Assembly (NCBI GenBank): GCA_965646445.1
Contig: CBFFZW010000007.1
Coordinates: 1 to 64,000 of the forward strand
Length of the DNA: 64,000 nt
Direction of reading: 5' to 3'
Source of the DNA: UBA11524 sp965646445
GTDB lineage: Bacteria > Bacillota > Clostridia > Christensenellales > Aristaeellaceae
Shown here: positions 1 to 9,048 of the stretch, one piece after another
Numbering within the stretch: the first letter of the stretch is position 1
How the letters are laid out: each line of letters begins with the position of its first letter
The notes under the pieces: model-generated
What the model was told of the DNA's origin: nothing
What the model saw: the letters and a program-made list of their open reading frames with translations, nothing else
Database searches by the model: none
Position numbers and translations under genes: made by a program

Positions 1-268
1 GGGCCTGGGGGCGGCTGGCCATGCAGGTTGAACTCAGCCGCCCCCAGACCTCTTTGCTACTTTCTCCGTGGAGAAAGTAGAGCCATCATCAAAAAGAGCC
101 TTGCAAGGGAAAAGCATCTTTACAAGGCTCTTTGCATTCAAGCAGGGGTTTCGCGCTGCGGCGCGACCAAAGGGCTTTTCGATCGCCCTTTGGAAACCTT
201 CGGAGCCCGACTCTTCGGGGCTTTCCAACGCTTTTGGGAATCCTTCAGGCCCAACATATGGGACTTCC
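1..268 (+). repeat. Dispersed repeat R1, copy 1 (cut by the window start)
   Basis: This gene-free stretch matches the reverse complement of 10621-10884 over its whole length with high identity. It contains hairpins with arms 7-17/35-45 (GGGGGCGGCTG/CAGCCGCCCCC), 58-67/70-79 (TACTTTCTCC/GGAGAAAGTA) and an AGAGCCTTG/CAAGGCTCT pair near 97-140. It lies about 85 bp beyond the metF stop, in the same orientation relative to metF as copy 2 has to the foldase gene. The match begins at base 1, so the element continues outside the window. Bases 269-353 hold only a short GGGGAC/GTCCCC stem at 337-351. ORFs here look spurious. Confidence 0.85.
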
Positions 269-353
269 CCATAGCCTTCAGCAATCTTCGCACCTCCGCA
301 AAGCCGATGATTCTCCAACAGGCAACCATCAGCCGCGGGGACGCCGTCCCCCT

Positions 354-1214
354 TCACTGCCCGATAATATCCGACAGATTGTTCATGATCGCCCGGGCGA
401 TCCAGGGCTTGTTCATGGTATACAAATGAATATTGTGGATGCCGTTGGCCACCAGATCAATGATCTGCTCGGTGGCGAAGGCGATGCCCGCCTGGGTCAT
501 GGCGGCGGGGTTCTGGGCGAAGCGATCGGCAATGGCAGCGAAGCGCGGAGGCATGATGGAGCCGGACAGCTTCACCACCCGATCCACCTGGCGGGCGTCG
601 CAGATGGGCATGATGCCCGCGCACACGGGCACGTCGATGCCCGCCCTCAGCGCCCTGTACAGGAAGTTGTACAGGATGCCGTTGTCAAAGAACATCTGCG
701 TGGTCAGGAAATCCACGCCCGCGTCCACCTTCCGGCGCAGGTAGTCCATATCCTGCAGGCGGGAGCCGCTTTCGGGATGGCCCTCCGGGTAGCAGGCCGC
801 GCCCACGCAGAAGTCTCCCTGCTGATGGATGAAGTCCACCAGCTCGGCGGCATAGGCGAAGTCCCAGCAGGGCGCGCCGTCCTTGGGCAGGTCGCCCCGC
901 AGGGCCAGGACGTTGTGCATCCCGGCGGCCTGCATGGCCGTCAGCACATCCCGGACATGCGCACGGCTGGACTGGACGCAGGTGAGGTGGCACAGGGGCG
1001 TCACACCGCTTTCCTGCACGGCCTGGGCGATGGCCAGGGTGTGGCCGGGAGTGTTGCCCGCCGCGCCGTAGGTGACGGACATAAAGGCGGGCTTCAGGGC
1101 GGCGATGTCCGCGGCCACGGCCGATACCTGGGCGATGCCGTCAAAACGCTTGGGCGGGAAGATTTCACAGGAGAGGTGAACGCGCTGGTCGCGCAGAAGG
1201 TCGGCAATGCGCAT
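354..1214 (-). CDS. metF: Methylenetetrahydrofolate reductase MetF
   Basis: A 286-aa cytosolic flavoenzyme that reduces 5,10-methylene-THF to 5-methyl-THF, feeding methionine synthesis. The family TIM-barrel motifs are visible: CEIFPP at residues 16-21 and SVTYGAAG at 46-53. The length matches bacterial MetF (about 290 aa). The ATG at 1212-1214 is preceded by AAGGAAG at good spacing and by a promoter at 1249-1277. A longer reading frame upstream lacks support because it runs through that promoter. The gene stands alone, divergent from polC, and no methionine synthase is in view. Confidence 0.93.
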   Translation of the reverse strand: MRIADLLRDQRVHLSCEIFPPKRFDGIAQVSAVAADIAALKPAFMSVTYGAAGNTPGHTLAIAQAVQESGVTPLCHLTCVQSSRAHVRDVLTAMQAAGMHNVLALRGDLPKDGAPCWDFAYAAELVDFIHQQGDFCVGAACYPEGHPESGSRLQDMDYLRRKVDAGVDFLTTQMFFDNGILYNFLYRALRAGIDVPVCAGIMPICDARQVDRVVKLSGSIMPPRFAAIADRFAQNPAAMTQAGIAFATEQIIDLVANGIHNIHLYTMNKPWIARAIMNNLSDIIGQ

Positions 1215-1248
1215 GGAGTCGCTTCCTTTCATATGGGTGACTGGGGAT

Positions 1249-1277
1249 AAGGTAGCATGGACGGGCGGAATTGTCAA
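1249..1277 (-). promoter_or_regulatory. Sigma-A promoter of metF
   Basis: On the minus strand, TTGACA (1272-1277) is followed by a 17-nt spacer and TACCTT (1249-1254), about 35 bp upstream of the metF ATG. Confidence 0.6.
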
Positions 1278-1308
1278 TGGGGAAGCGGCGGATGAACGGG
1301 GCCCCGCC

Positions 1309-1338
1309 TTGACCATCTGACGTGGGTTGTAGTATAAT
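1309..1338 (+). promoter_or_regulatory. Sigma-A promoter of polC
   Basis: TTGACC (1309-1314), an 18-nt spacer and TATAAT (1333-1338), about 70 bp upstream of the polC start. It sits back to back with the metF promoter. Confidence 0.7.
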
Positions 1339-1406
1339 GGCATCACCGAGCATCGGGGGACGGCGGGCATTGGCCGTCCCTCATTGTTACCAAGGAGGCG
1401 AAGGGC

Positions 1407-4400
1407 GTGAGCTACGAGGATTTGCTGGGGCAATTGTGCGAGGCGCTGCCGCATCTGCGCGGGCAGCTGTCCGCTCCCCGGGTGGTTTACGTCCGGGCCC
1501 AGGGCAAGGTGTACATCACCTTTGAATCCGCCGTGCTGGTGGAGGAAAAGACCTTCCTGCGGATGGAGAGCATCCTGCGCCGCGCCTTTCCGCAAAAGCC
1601 CCTGGCCCTGCGGGTGGTTTCCCCCGGGCTGAAGGAGGATTTCCTGCGCAACATCGGGGCCTACAAGCAGGTGCTGACGGACTTCCTGCGGCGCAATTAT
1701 CCCGCCTCCGCCAGCTGGACAAACCAGATCGACTGGCGCTGCGAGGGCGACCGCATCACCCTGACCTTCCCCGACGCCTTCGCCCTGGAATACATGGGCC
1801 GGCAGAACGTGGCCGCCCGGCTGGCCCAGGCGGTGAAGGACATTTTCTCAGCGGAGGTGCGGGTGGAGCTGACCGTGGCCGGCGACCAGGAGGCCCGGCT
1901 GGAAGCGCTGCGCCAGGAGCGGGAGAAGGAGCAGGCCGTGTACACGGTGCAGCAGCTTCACGCCCATGACGGCGAGAATCCGGCTCCAGCCGCGCCCAAG
2001 GAGAAGAAGGAGCGCAAGCCCGCCGCGCCCCGGCCCAAGAAGGAGGACGCGCCGCCGCCCAAGGCCGAGGAGCCCATCTTCCCCCAGATGACCGACCATG
2101 TGCTGGGCAAGCCCATCATGGGCCGGGGCATCGCGGACAGGCCGGTGGAAATGAAGGAGCTGGCCAGCGATTCCGGCCTGGTGGTGGTACAGGGGGATAT
2201 TTTCAAGCTGGAAACCAAGGAGCTCAAGGGCGGCGAAATGCTGCTGGTGTCCTTCGCCATCACCGATTATACATCCTCCATCCTGTGCAAGACCTTCCTG
2301 CGCTTCCGCAAGGGCTTCCGCCGCAAGGACGACGATACGCCCCCGCCGCCCATCACCGAGGAGGAGCGCAGGGCGGTGATGGACAAGGTGGAGCAGATCA
2401 AAATGGGCATGAACGTCAAGGTGCGCGGCGAGTGCATGTATGACAGCTTCGCCCGGGAGCTGTCCATCTCCGTGCGGGATCTGGTGCCCATGGAGCGCAT
2501 CGAGCGGGAGGATACCGCCGAGGAAAAGCGCATCGAGCTGCACATGCACACCAACATGTCCACCATGGACGCTCTGACCCCGGCGGGTGATCTCATCAAG
2601 CGGGCCATCCAGTGGGGCCATCCGGCGGTGGCCATCACCGACCACGGCGTGGTGCAGTCCTTCCCGGCGGCCTTCAACGCGGTGAAAAAGCAGCCCATCA
2701 AGCTGATCCCCGGCTGCGAGGGGTACCTGATTGACGATAAGGACGTGGTGACGGGCGCCGATGATCGGAGCCTGGATGCGCCCATCATCGTGCTGGACTT
2801 TGAGTCCACGGGGCTGAACACCATGACCGACCGGGTGATTGAGATCGGCGCGGTGAAGTTAGTGGGCGGCACGGTGACGGATTCCATGTCCGTGCTGGTG
2901 AATCCCCAGCAGCCGCTGAAGCCGAAGATCACGGAAATCACCGGCATCACCGACCGGATGCTGGCGGACAAGGAGACGGCGGACACCGCCATTCCCGCGC
3001 TGATGGACTTCATCGGCGACTGCCCCATCGCGGCCCACAACGCTTCCTTTGACGCCTCGCTTCTCAAGGCGGAGCTGCGCCGGCTGGGGCGGACGTTCGA
3101 CGCCCCGGTGCTGGATACCCTGACCCTGGCCCGGAAGCTGTATCCCGATATCAAGAGCCACAAGTTGGCCAGCGTGTGCAAGCTGCTGGGCGTGTCGCTG
3201 AAGAACGCCCACCGGGCCGTGCACGACGCCACGGCCACCGCTCAGGCATTGGCCAAGATGTACCAGCAGGTGAAGGAGGAGAAGGGCTATGCCACCCTGC
3301 GCGACCTGAACCAGCTGCAGGGGGGCGCCATCGGCGAGAGCCACCACGTCATCCTGCTGGTGAAGAGCCAGGAGGGCCTGGTGAACCTGAACCGGCTGGT
3401 GTCCATCGGTCATCTCGATTACTTCCGCCGCCGTCCGCACATGCCCAGGAAGCTGATTCAGCAGTACCGGGAGGGGCTGATTATCGGCAGCGCCTGCGAG
3501 GCGGGCGAATTGTTCCGCGCCGTGCTGGCCGGGGAGAGCTGGGAGAAGCTGAAGGAAATCGCCTCCTGGTATGACTACCTGGAAATTCAGCCCATCGGCA
3601 ACAACGCTTTCCTGGTGCGGGAGGGGCAGGTCAAGGACGACGAGGGCCTGCGGGAGCTCAACCGCCAAATCGTGCGGCTGGGGGAGGAAATGGGCAAGCC
3701 CGTGGTGGCCACGGGGGACGTTCATTTCCTGGATCCTCACAACGCCGTCAACCGCGCCATCATCCAGGCGGGCATGGGCTATGACGACTGCGACAAGCAG
3801 CCGCCCCTGTACTTCAAGACCACCGACGAGATGCTGGAGGAGTTCGCCTACCTGGGGCCGGAGAAGTGCCGCGAGGTGGTCATTGACAACCCCCGCAAAA
3901 TTGCCGATCAGGTGGAAACGCTGCAATTGTTCCCCAAGCACCCCAAGGGAGAGGATACCTTCCAGCCCCTGTGGGAGGACGCGGCGGACAGCATCGAATC
4001 CATGTCCTGGGGGACGGCCAAGGAGCTTTACGGCGATCCGCTGCCGGACATCGTGGTGAAACGGCTGGAAAAGGAACTGAAGTCCATCATCGGCTACGGC
4101 TTCGCCACGCTGTACAGCATCGCCCAGAAGCTGGTGAGCAAGTCCAACGCGGACGGCTACCTGGTGGGCAGCCGCGGCTCGGTGGGCTCCAGCCTGGTGG
4201 CCCGCATGTGCGGCATCACCGAGGTGAACGCCCTGCCGCCCCATTATCGCTGCACCCATTGCCGCAAGGGCTTCTTTGATGTGGACAAGTCGAAGTACCA
4301 GGTGGGCGTCGATCTGCCCGACCGGGACTGCCCCGACTGCGGGCGGAAGCTGACCAAGGACGGCTTCGACATTCCCTTTGAGGTCTTCCTGGGCTTTGAG

Positions 4401-5831
4401 GGCGATAAGGTGCCCGACATCGACCTGAATTTCTCCGGCGAATATCAGAACCGCGCCCACCACTATGTGGAGGAGCTGTTCGGCCGCGACCATGTGTTCC
4501 GCGCCGGAACCATCAGCGGCCTGGCGGACAAGACCGCCTACGGCTATGTGGCCAAGTACCTGGAGGAGCGCGGCATTCAAACAGGCAACACCGAGAAGGA
4601 ACGCCTGATGGCGGGGTGCGTGGGCGTCAAGCGCACCACGGGTCAGCATCCGGGCGGCATGGTGGTGGTGCCCAAGGAGTACGAGATTTACCAGTTCACC
4701 GCGGTGCAGCACCCAGCGGACGACCTTGAGTCCGACTTCACCACCACCCACTTCGACTTCAACTCCATGCACGACATCCTGGTGAAGCTGGACTGCCTGG
4801 GGCACGACGATCCCACGGTCATCCACATGCTGGAGGAGCTGACGGGCATCCCGCCCACGGAGGTTCCCCTGGATGACCCTGCGGTGCGCAGCCTGTTTTC
4901 TTCCCCCGAGGCCCTGGGCGTCACCCGGGAGGACATCGGCTGCACCACGGGCACCTTCGGCGTGCCGGAGTTCGGCACCTCCTTCGTCCGGGGCATGCTG
5001 GACGACACCAAGCCCTCCACCATGGAGGAGCTGGTGCGCATCTCCGGCCTGTCCCACGGCACAGACGTGTGGCTGGGCAACGCCCAGGACATCATCACCA
5101 GCGGCACCGCCACCCTGCGGGAGTGCGTCTGCTGCCGCGACGACATCATGAATTACCTCATCACCAAGGGTGTGGCGCCCAAGCTGGCCTTCACCACCAT
5201 GGAATCCGTCCGCAAGGGCAAGGGCCTGAAGCCGGAGATGGAGCAGGCCATGGTGGATCACGATGTGCCCCAGTGGTTCCTGGACAGCTGCAAGAAGATC
5301 AAGTACCTGTTCCCCAAGGGCCACGCCGTGGCCTATGTGACCATGGCCCTGCGCATCGCCTGGTTCAAGGTGCACCATCCCTTGGCGTATTACGCCGCCT
5401 ACTTCACCGTGCGCGGCGACGGCTTCGACGCCTGCACCATGCTCATCGACCCGGAGACCATCCGGCAGCAGATCAGGCAGATCAAGGATGATCCCAAGGC
5501 CACGGCCAAGGACAAGGAAGCGGTGACCTCCCTCGAATTGGTGCTGGAAATGAACATGCGGGGATTGCGCTTCCTGCCCTGCGACCTGTACAAGAGCCAC
5601 GTCAGCCGCTTCCTCATTGAGGACGGCAGCCTGCGCTGCCCCTTTACCAGCCTGGGCGGCCTGGGCGAAGCCGCGGCGGAGGCCATTGTCCGGGAGCGTG
5701 ACCGCGCGCCCTTCCTGTCCATTGAGGACCTGAAGGATCGGACGAAGATTTCCAGCGCGGTGGTGGAGCTTCTGCGGGCCCACGGCAGCCTGGAGGGCCT
5801 GAGCGAGACCAGCCAGGTCTCCTTCCTGTGA
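1407..5831 (+). CDS. polC: DNA polymerase III alpha subunit, PolC type
   Basis: A 1474-aa replicative polymerase with proofreading exonuclease, typical of low-GC Gram-positive lineages. Domain order is classic: N-terminal domain, basic proline/lysine linker (about 185-225), OB fold (about 255-300), PHP domain with HMHTNMS (about 382), 3'-5' exonuclease inserted in PHP (VLDFESTG about 461), a four-cysteine zinc finger (CTHC about 948, CPDC about 974), the palm motif DIDLNFSG (about 1004) and a C-terminal HhH region. The GTG start at 1407 has AAGGAGG eight bases upstream. Length is slightly above the Bacillus protein (1437 aa). The large minus-strand ORFs across it are shadows. Confidence 0.97.
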   Translation: MSYEDLLGQLCEALPHLRGQLSAPRVVYVRAQGKVYITFESAVLVEEKTFLRMESILRRAFPQKPLALRVVSPGLKEDFLRNIGAYKQVLTDFLRRNYPASASWTNQIDWRCEGDRITLTFPDAFALEYMGRQNVAARLAQAVKDIFSAEVRVELTVAGDQEARLEALRQEREKEQAVYTVQQLHAHDGENPAPAAPKEKKERKPAAPRPKKEDAPPPKAEEPIFPQMTDHVLGKPIMGRGIADRPVEMKELASDSGLVVVQGDIFKLETKELKGGEMLLVSFAITDYTSSILCKTFLRFRKGFRRKDDDTPPPPITEEERRAVMDKVEQIKMGMNVKVRGECMYDSFARELSISVRDLVPMERIEREDTAEEKRIELHMHTNMSTMDALTPAGDLIKRAIQWGHPAVAITDHGVVQSFPAAFNAVKKQPIKLIPGCEGYLIDDKDVVTGADDRSLDAPIIVLDFESTGLNTMTDRVIEIGAVKLVGGTVTDSMSVLVNPQQPLKPKITEITGITDRMLADKETADTAIPALMDFIGDCPIAAHNASFDASLLKAELRRLGRTFDAPVLDTLTLARKLYPDIKSHKLASVCKLLGVSLKNAHRAVHDATATAQALAKMYQQVKEEKGYATLRDLNQLQGGAIGESHHVILLVKSQEGLVNLNRLVSIGHLDYFRRRPHMPRKLIQQYREGLIIGSACEAGELFRAVLAGESWEKLKEIASWYDYLEIQPIGNNAFLVREGQVKDDEGLRELNRQIVRLGEEMGKPVVATGDVHFLDPHNAVNRAIIQAGMGYDDCDKQPPLYFKTTDEMLEEFAYLGPEKCREVVIDNPRKIADQVETLQLFPKHPKGEDTFQPLWEDAADSIESMSWGTAKELYGDPLPDIVVKRLEKELKSIIGYGFATLYSIAQKLVSKSNADGYLVGSRGSVGSSLVARMCGITEVNALPPHYRCTHCRKGFFDVDKSKYQVGVDLPDRDCPDCGRKLTKDGFDIPFEVFLGFEGDKVPDIDLNFSGEYQNRAHHYVEELFGRDHVFRAGTISGLADKTAYGYVAKYLEERGIQTGNTEKERLMAGCVGVKRTTGQHPGGMVVVPKEYEIYQFTAVQHPADDLESDFTTTHFDFNSMHDILVKLDCLGHDDPTVIHMLEELTGIPPTEVPLDDPAVRSLFSSPEALGVTREDIGCTTGTFGVPEFGTSFVRGMLDDTKPSTMEELVRISGLSHGTDVWLGNAQDIITSGTATLRECVCCRDDIMNYLITKGVAPKLAFTTMESVRKGKGLKPEMEQAMVDHDVPQWFLDSCKKIKYLFPKGHAVAYVTMALRIAWFKVHHPLAYYAAYFTVRGDGFDACTMLIDPETIRQQIRQIKDDPKATAKDKEAVTSLELVLEMNMRGLRFLPCDLYKSHVSRFLIEDGSLRCPFTSLGGLGEAAAEAIVRERDRAPFLSIEDLKDRTKISSAVVELLRAHGSLEGLSETSQVSFL

Positions 5832-5933
5832 CGGCGGAAGGCGGAACCTTCACCGGAGCGGGGAATACCCTGAAGAAAAACGGAAGCCGCCCATGGGCTG
5901 TGTCAGGCCGTCAGGCGGCGAACGGAGGAAAGG

Positions 5934-6746
5934 ATGCCTACATTATATCGTGCGCGGGTGACGGCGGTGGGCGCCGAGGAAGACATGGTGCGGCTGTATC
6001 GCGCCTTGCTGCGCAGCTGCGACTGGCTCCAGGAGCCGGAGGATCGTCCGCCCTTTACGCTCAATGAGCTGCGGGAGCAGGTGCGGGAACGCGCCTGTCA
6101 GGAATGCGGCGAGGGCTGTGAATTCTACTATGGGATGATCGCGCCCCGGGTCTTCGGCCAGGCCCGGGAGGATACCTGCAGGCTGACCCTGCGCCGCAAG
6201 GACTGCGGCCTGTGGACGGCCACCTTCTCCTATGACAGCGACGAGCCCTTTCAGTCCGAGGATTGGCTGAAGCTGCACCGGGCCTGCGACAGGGTGCCCA
6301 TGCTGGCCCTGCGGGCCTGCGAGGACTACGCCCGGGACAAGGGCATGGTGGTCTATTCCGGCGGCATGATGCGCGAAAGCTGGGAGCGCATGGATGCCTG
6401 CTGGCTGTACCTGCTGGCTCAGTACGAGTGCGGCTATCCCCCGGAGGAGGCCGTCCGCCATCTGGCGAAATTGGAGGAAGCCCTGGCCCAGGAGGACAGC
6501 GACACCACCGTGGCGGAGGTGCTGCGGGGATGCTCCGACCACCTTCGGGACGTGGCGGATCACGCCGCCGATCCCGCGCTGCTGGTGGAGATGATGGAGC
6601 GCTGCCGCAAGGAGCAGGACTATCAGGGCCTGTTCATGGTGCAATGCCATGTGGCGGAAACGGATCTGTGGGAGACGGAACACAACGCCCGGTGGCTGGC
6701 CTGCCTGGAAGCGGTGGAGGCGGCCTGGCGTCAGCGGGAGGCATAA
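5934..6746 (+). CDS. Hypothetical protein, cysteine- and acid-rich
   Basis: A 270-aa soluble protein that I do not recognise. It starts at an ATG with GGAGGAAAGG just upstream. It has no signal peptide or membrane segment. Eleven cysteines include a CQECGEGC cluster near residue 55, which could bind metal, and the C-terminal half is helical and acidic. It lies between polC and the yabP-yabQ-divIC group on the same strand, so it may be co-transcribed with either. The 102-bp gap after polC shows no clear terminator. Confidence 0.75.
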   Translation: MPTLYRARVTAVGAEEDMVRLYRALLRSCDWLQEPEDRPPFTLNELREQVRERACQECGEGCEFYYGMIAPRVFGQAREDTCRLTLRRKDCGLWTATFSYDSDEPFQSEDWLKLHRACDRVPMLALRACEDYARDKGMVVYSGGMMRESWERMDACWLYLLAQYECGYPPEEAVRHLAKLEEALAQEDSDTTVAEVLRGCSDHLRDVADHAADPALLVEMMERCRKEQDYQGLFMVQCHVAETDLWETEHNARWLACLEAVEAAWRQREA

Positions 6747-6794
6747 CGACGCGATCCCCGGCATACCCTGGTCTCAGGCAAGGAGGCGAGGCGT

Positions 6795-7079
6795 ATGAAC
6801 CGGGACCAGGGCGCCCCTGAAAAGCCCTACGGCATGACCATCGACCAGCGTCGGAAGGCGGTCATCACGGGGGTAACGGATGTGGAGAGCTTTGACGACA
6901 GCGTGGTGGTGCTGCACACCCATGGCGGGCGGCTGACGCTCCAGGGCAGCGGGCTTCATGTGTCCAGCCTGCAGTTGGAGGAAGGCCGGCTGATGGTGGA
7001 GGGCGCCATTGACGGCGCGGCCTACGAGGCCGGGAAGGCCAGGCGCAAGGGCGGCTTTATCCGCCGGGCCCTGGGATGA
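6795..7079 (+). CDS. yabP: Sporulation protein YabP
   Basis: A 94-aa protein of the YabP/YqfC family, needed for spore development in Bacillus. The family core runs from RRKAVITGV (about 19) through LHTHGGRLTLQGSGL to EGRLMVEG. An AAGGAGG site lies upstream of the ATG. Its stop overlaps the start of yabQ by four bases. The order yabP-yabQ-divIC matches the Bacillus and Clostridia arrangement, supporting both the call and a spore-forming host. Confidence 0.9.
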   Translation: MNRDQGAPEKPYGMTIDQRRKAVITGVTDVESFDDSVVVLHTHGGRLTLQGSGLHVSSLQLEEGRLMVEGAIDGAAYEAGKARRKGGFIRRALG

Positions 7080-7519
7080 TTCTGGAAAATCTTTTTGCCC
7101 GGGCCGCCCAGGAGCAGGCGTTCCTGTGGCTGATGGCGTGCGGGCTGCTGCTGGGGCTGCTTCTGCACCTGTCGGCGGCGGTTCATCGCGGGCATCCGTG
7201 GCTGGGCATTCTGTGCGACATGGTCTTTGCCCTGTGCGCGGGAGGCATGGCGCTGCTGGTGCTGCTGCGCTTCGGCGGAGGTCTGCGGGCCTACGGGCTG
7301 CTGGGCGTGCTAGTGGGGCTGCTGCTGTACTTTGCCGGGCTGAGCCGACTGCTGGAGGGCATGGCCCACCGCCTGAGCCGCCTGACGCCGCGCCGCGAAA
7401 AAAAGTTTGCGGATGACGGAAATCATGCAGGAATTTCTTCTCCCGGTGCGGAAAATATAAGCAATCCCGGTTTGCCGGAAAAGTCCCGGGGGATGTCGGA
7501 GGGCTCGCGGGCCCTTTGA
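7076..7519 (+). CDS. yabQ: Spore cortex biosynthesis protein YabQ
   Basis: A 147-aa membrane protein required for spore cortex formation in Bacillus. Three to four hydrophobic segments lie in residues 1-105, followed by a basic hydrophilic tail. Sequence similarity in this family is low, so the call rests mainly on topology, size and position: ATGA overlap with yabP upstream and divIC downstream. The last 40 residues look non-conserved, and the DNA at 7483-7515 weakly resembles the GTCGGAGGGC segment of repeat R2. Confidence 0.82.
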   Translation: MILENLFARAAQEQAFLWLMACGLLLGLLLHLSAAVHRGHPWLGILCDMVFALCAGGMALLVLLRFGGGLRAYGLLGVLVGLLLYFAGLSRLLEGMAHRLSRLTPRREKKFADDGNHAGISSPGAENISNPGLPEKSRGMSEGSRAL

Positions 7520-7565
7520 ACGGAAAACCGGCGATATTTTGGCGGCTTGCGGGGAGAGTGGGCGT

Positions 7566-7910
7566 ATGGATCGCGTCATCATCAGCTGGCGGGCGATGGC
7601 CGTATTCTGCGCGCTGATCGTGGCGGCTTTCGGCTTTGCCTTCTGGAACAACCGCCAGGCCTATGACCAGGCGGCGGCCCAGGAGACCGCCCTTCAGCAG
7701 ACCCTCACCCGCCTGCAGAACGATCAGCTGTCGCTCACCGGGCAGATCAAGGAGATCGGCACCAGCAGCTACATTGAGTCAAAGGCCCGGTCGGATTATG
7801 CGTTCCTCAAGCCGGGCGAGCTGCGCTTTGAGATCGTGAATCCCGAGGTGCTGGAGGGCTACACCAGGGATGAGATGCAGATTCTCATGGATGAAATGAC
7901 GTTCAACTGA
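7566..7910 (+). CDS. divIC: Septum formation initiator, DivIC/FtsB family
   Basis: A 114-aa bitopic division protein. A short cytoplasmic N terminus is followed by one membrane helix (about 9-28), a coiled coil (about 32-68) and an extracytoplasmic C-terminal domain beginning near YIESKARSDYAFLKPGE. It would act with FtsL and DivIB/FtsQ at the septum. I use the ATG at 7566, with GGGGAGAG upstream, rather than an in-frame TTG at 7539. It follows yabPQ as in Bacillus and ends just before a strong terminator. Confidence 0.9.
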   Translation: MDRVIISWRAMAVFCALIVAAFGFAFWNNRQAYDQAAAQETALQQTLTRLQNDQLSLTGQIKEIGTSSYIESKARSDYAFLKPGELRFEIVNPEVLEGYTRDEMQILMDEMTFN

Positions 7911-7917
7911 ATGCGAT

Positions 7918-7949
7918 GGATCCTGTGCGCTTGCACGGGTTCCTTTTTT
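7918..7949 (+). terminator. Rho-independent terminator after divIC
   Basis: An 11-bp stem with one mismatch, arms GGATCCTGTGC/GCACGGGTTCC and loop GCTT, is followed by six T. It closes the yabP-yabQ-divIC unit. Confidence 0.85.
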
Positions 7950-8014
7950 GATATTCACGGGGAGGAAGCACGGGAAACATCATGGCGGCGGAGGCTGTGC
8001 AAAGGAGGATGGCG

Positions 8015-8929
8015 ATGAAGGTAGCGGTCATCGGAATTGGGTCAAATTCCGTCAGGATGCTGGCGGCGCAGGTGGAGGGCGGACAAGCCCGAAGGCTGTG
8101 GCGGGATCGGGAGGGCACGCGGCTGTTCGCGGGGCTGGACGCTCAGGGCCGGCTGAGCAGTCAGGCCATGGACGCCACGCTGGCGGCGGTGAGCCGCATG
8201 GCCGGTGATGCCCGAAGCCGGGGCATGGAGGAGGTGCGGCTGTTCGCCACCAGCGCCACCCGGGACGCCTCCAATCAGGCGGAATTTGCCCGGCGCCTGC
8301 GGGAGGAAGCGCAGGTGGAGCTGGAAATCTGCTCCGGCGAGCAGGAGGCTGCGCTGTCCTTCCTGGGGGCCACCGACGGCGACTACTGCGGCGTCATCGA
8401 CATCGGCGGCGGCTCCACGGAGGTGGTGGTGGGCCAGGGAAAGGATCTGGTCTGCGCCTTTTCCTGTCAGATGGGCGCCGTCCGCCTGTACAACCGGCAG
8501 CCCATTGCCTCCCACAGCGACCTGCCGCTGGTGGAGCAGATGGCCACGGACATTCTGGAGGAAAAGCTCCGGCTTCACCCCACCCTGCGGCTGCCGGAGA
8601 AATGGATCGGCACCGGCGGCACCTTCACCACCCTGGCGGCCATGGTCAAGGGCATCCGCTGGACGGATCGCACTTACATGCACGGCACCGTGGTGACCCG
8701 GGAGCAGACCGAGGCCACCGCCAGGCTCCTGTCCAACATGCCCATGGAGGAGCGGCTGCGGCTGCCCGGGCTTCAGCCCCACCGGGCGGACATCGTGGTG
8801 CACGGCATCTGCATCCTGCTGGCGGTGATGAAGCGGCTGAACATTCCCGCCATCACGGTCAGCGAGTACGGCAATCTGGACGGCTACCTGAAGGATCGCT
8901 ACAACATTCGGGGCTGGATGGTGTCATAA
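8015..8929 (+). CDS. Exopolyphosphatase / pppGpp phosphohydrolase, Ppx/GppA family
   Basis: A 304-aa cytosolic enzyme of the ASKHA fold that hydrolyses polyphosphate or (p)ppGpp; the sequence does not decide which. Motifs are GIGSNSVR at the N terminus (phosphate 1), TSATRDA near residue 85, DIGGGSTE near 127 (phosphate 2) and GTGGTFTT near 205. It corresponds to the short two-domain form without the HD extension. I choose the ATG at 8015, six bases after AGGAGG, over the ATG codons at 7982 and 8009. A Ppx/GppA gene after divIC is common in Clostridia. Confidence 0.9.
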   Translation: MKVAVIGIGSNSVRMLAAQVEGGQARRLWRDREGTRLFAGLDAQGRLSSQAMDATLAAVSRMAGDARSRGMEEVRLFATSATRDASNQAEFARRLREEAQVELEICSGEQEAALSFLGATDGDYCGVIDIGGGSTEVVVGQGKDLVCAFSCQMGAVRLYNRQPIASHSDLPLVEQMATDILEEKLRLHPTLRLPEKWIGTGGTFTTLAAMVKGIRWTDRTYMHGTVVTREQTEATARLLSNMPMEERLRLPGLQPHRADIVVHGICILLAVMKRLNIPAITVSEYGNLDGYLKDRYNIRGWMVS

Positions 8930-8974
8930 TAAGAGAGTTTACGGATTATTCATAGAGAAAGTGGCGGATAATCC

Positions 8975-9004
8975 TTGCCATGGATGGGGTATTTGCGGTA
9001 TAAT
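8975..9004 (+). promoter_or_regulatory. Sigma-A promoter of the foldase gene
   Basis: TTGCCA (8975-8980), an 18-nt spacer and TATAAT (8999-9004), about 45 bp before the start codon. Confidence 0.65.
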
Positions 9005-9048
9005 ACAAAAAGTGTCCCCTATAATTGTTTGATGGGAGAGAGGTTCCA

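Noticed and set aside
2859..5783. A 974-aa open frame on the minus strand across polC
   Set aside because: It is the GC-rich antisense shadow of polC: no ribosome site or domain, and the plus-strand protein is unmistakable. The same holds for the long plus-strand frames over the opp, lpl, PBP and FHA genes.
7483..7520. R2 remnant in the tail of yabQ
   Set aside because: Only about 20 bases (GTCGGAGGGC and GCGGGCCCT) resemble R2, in a GC-rich stretch, which is too little to separate from chance.
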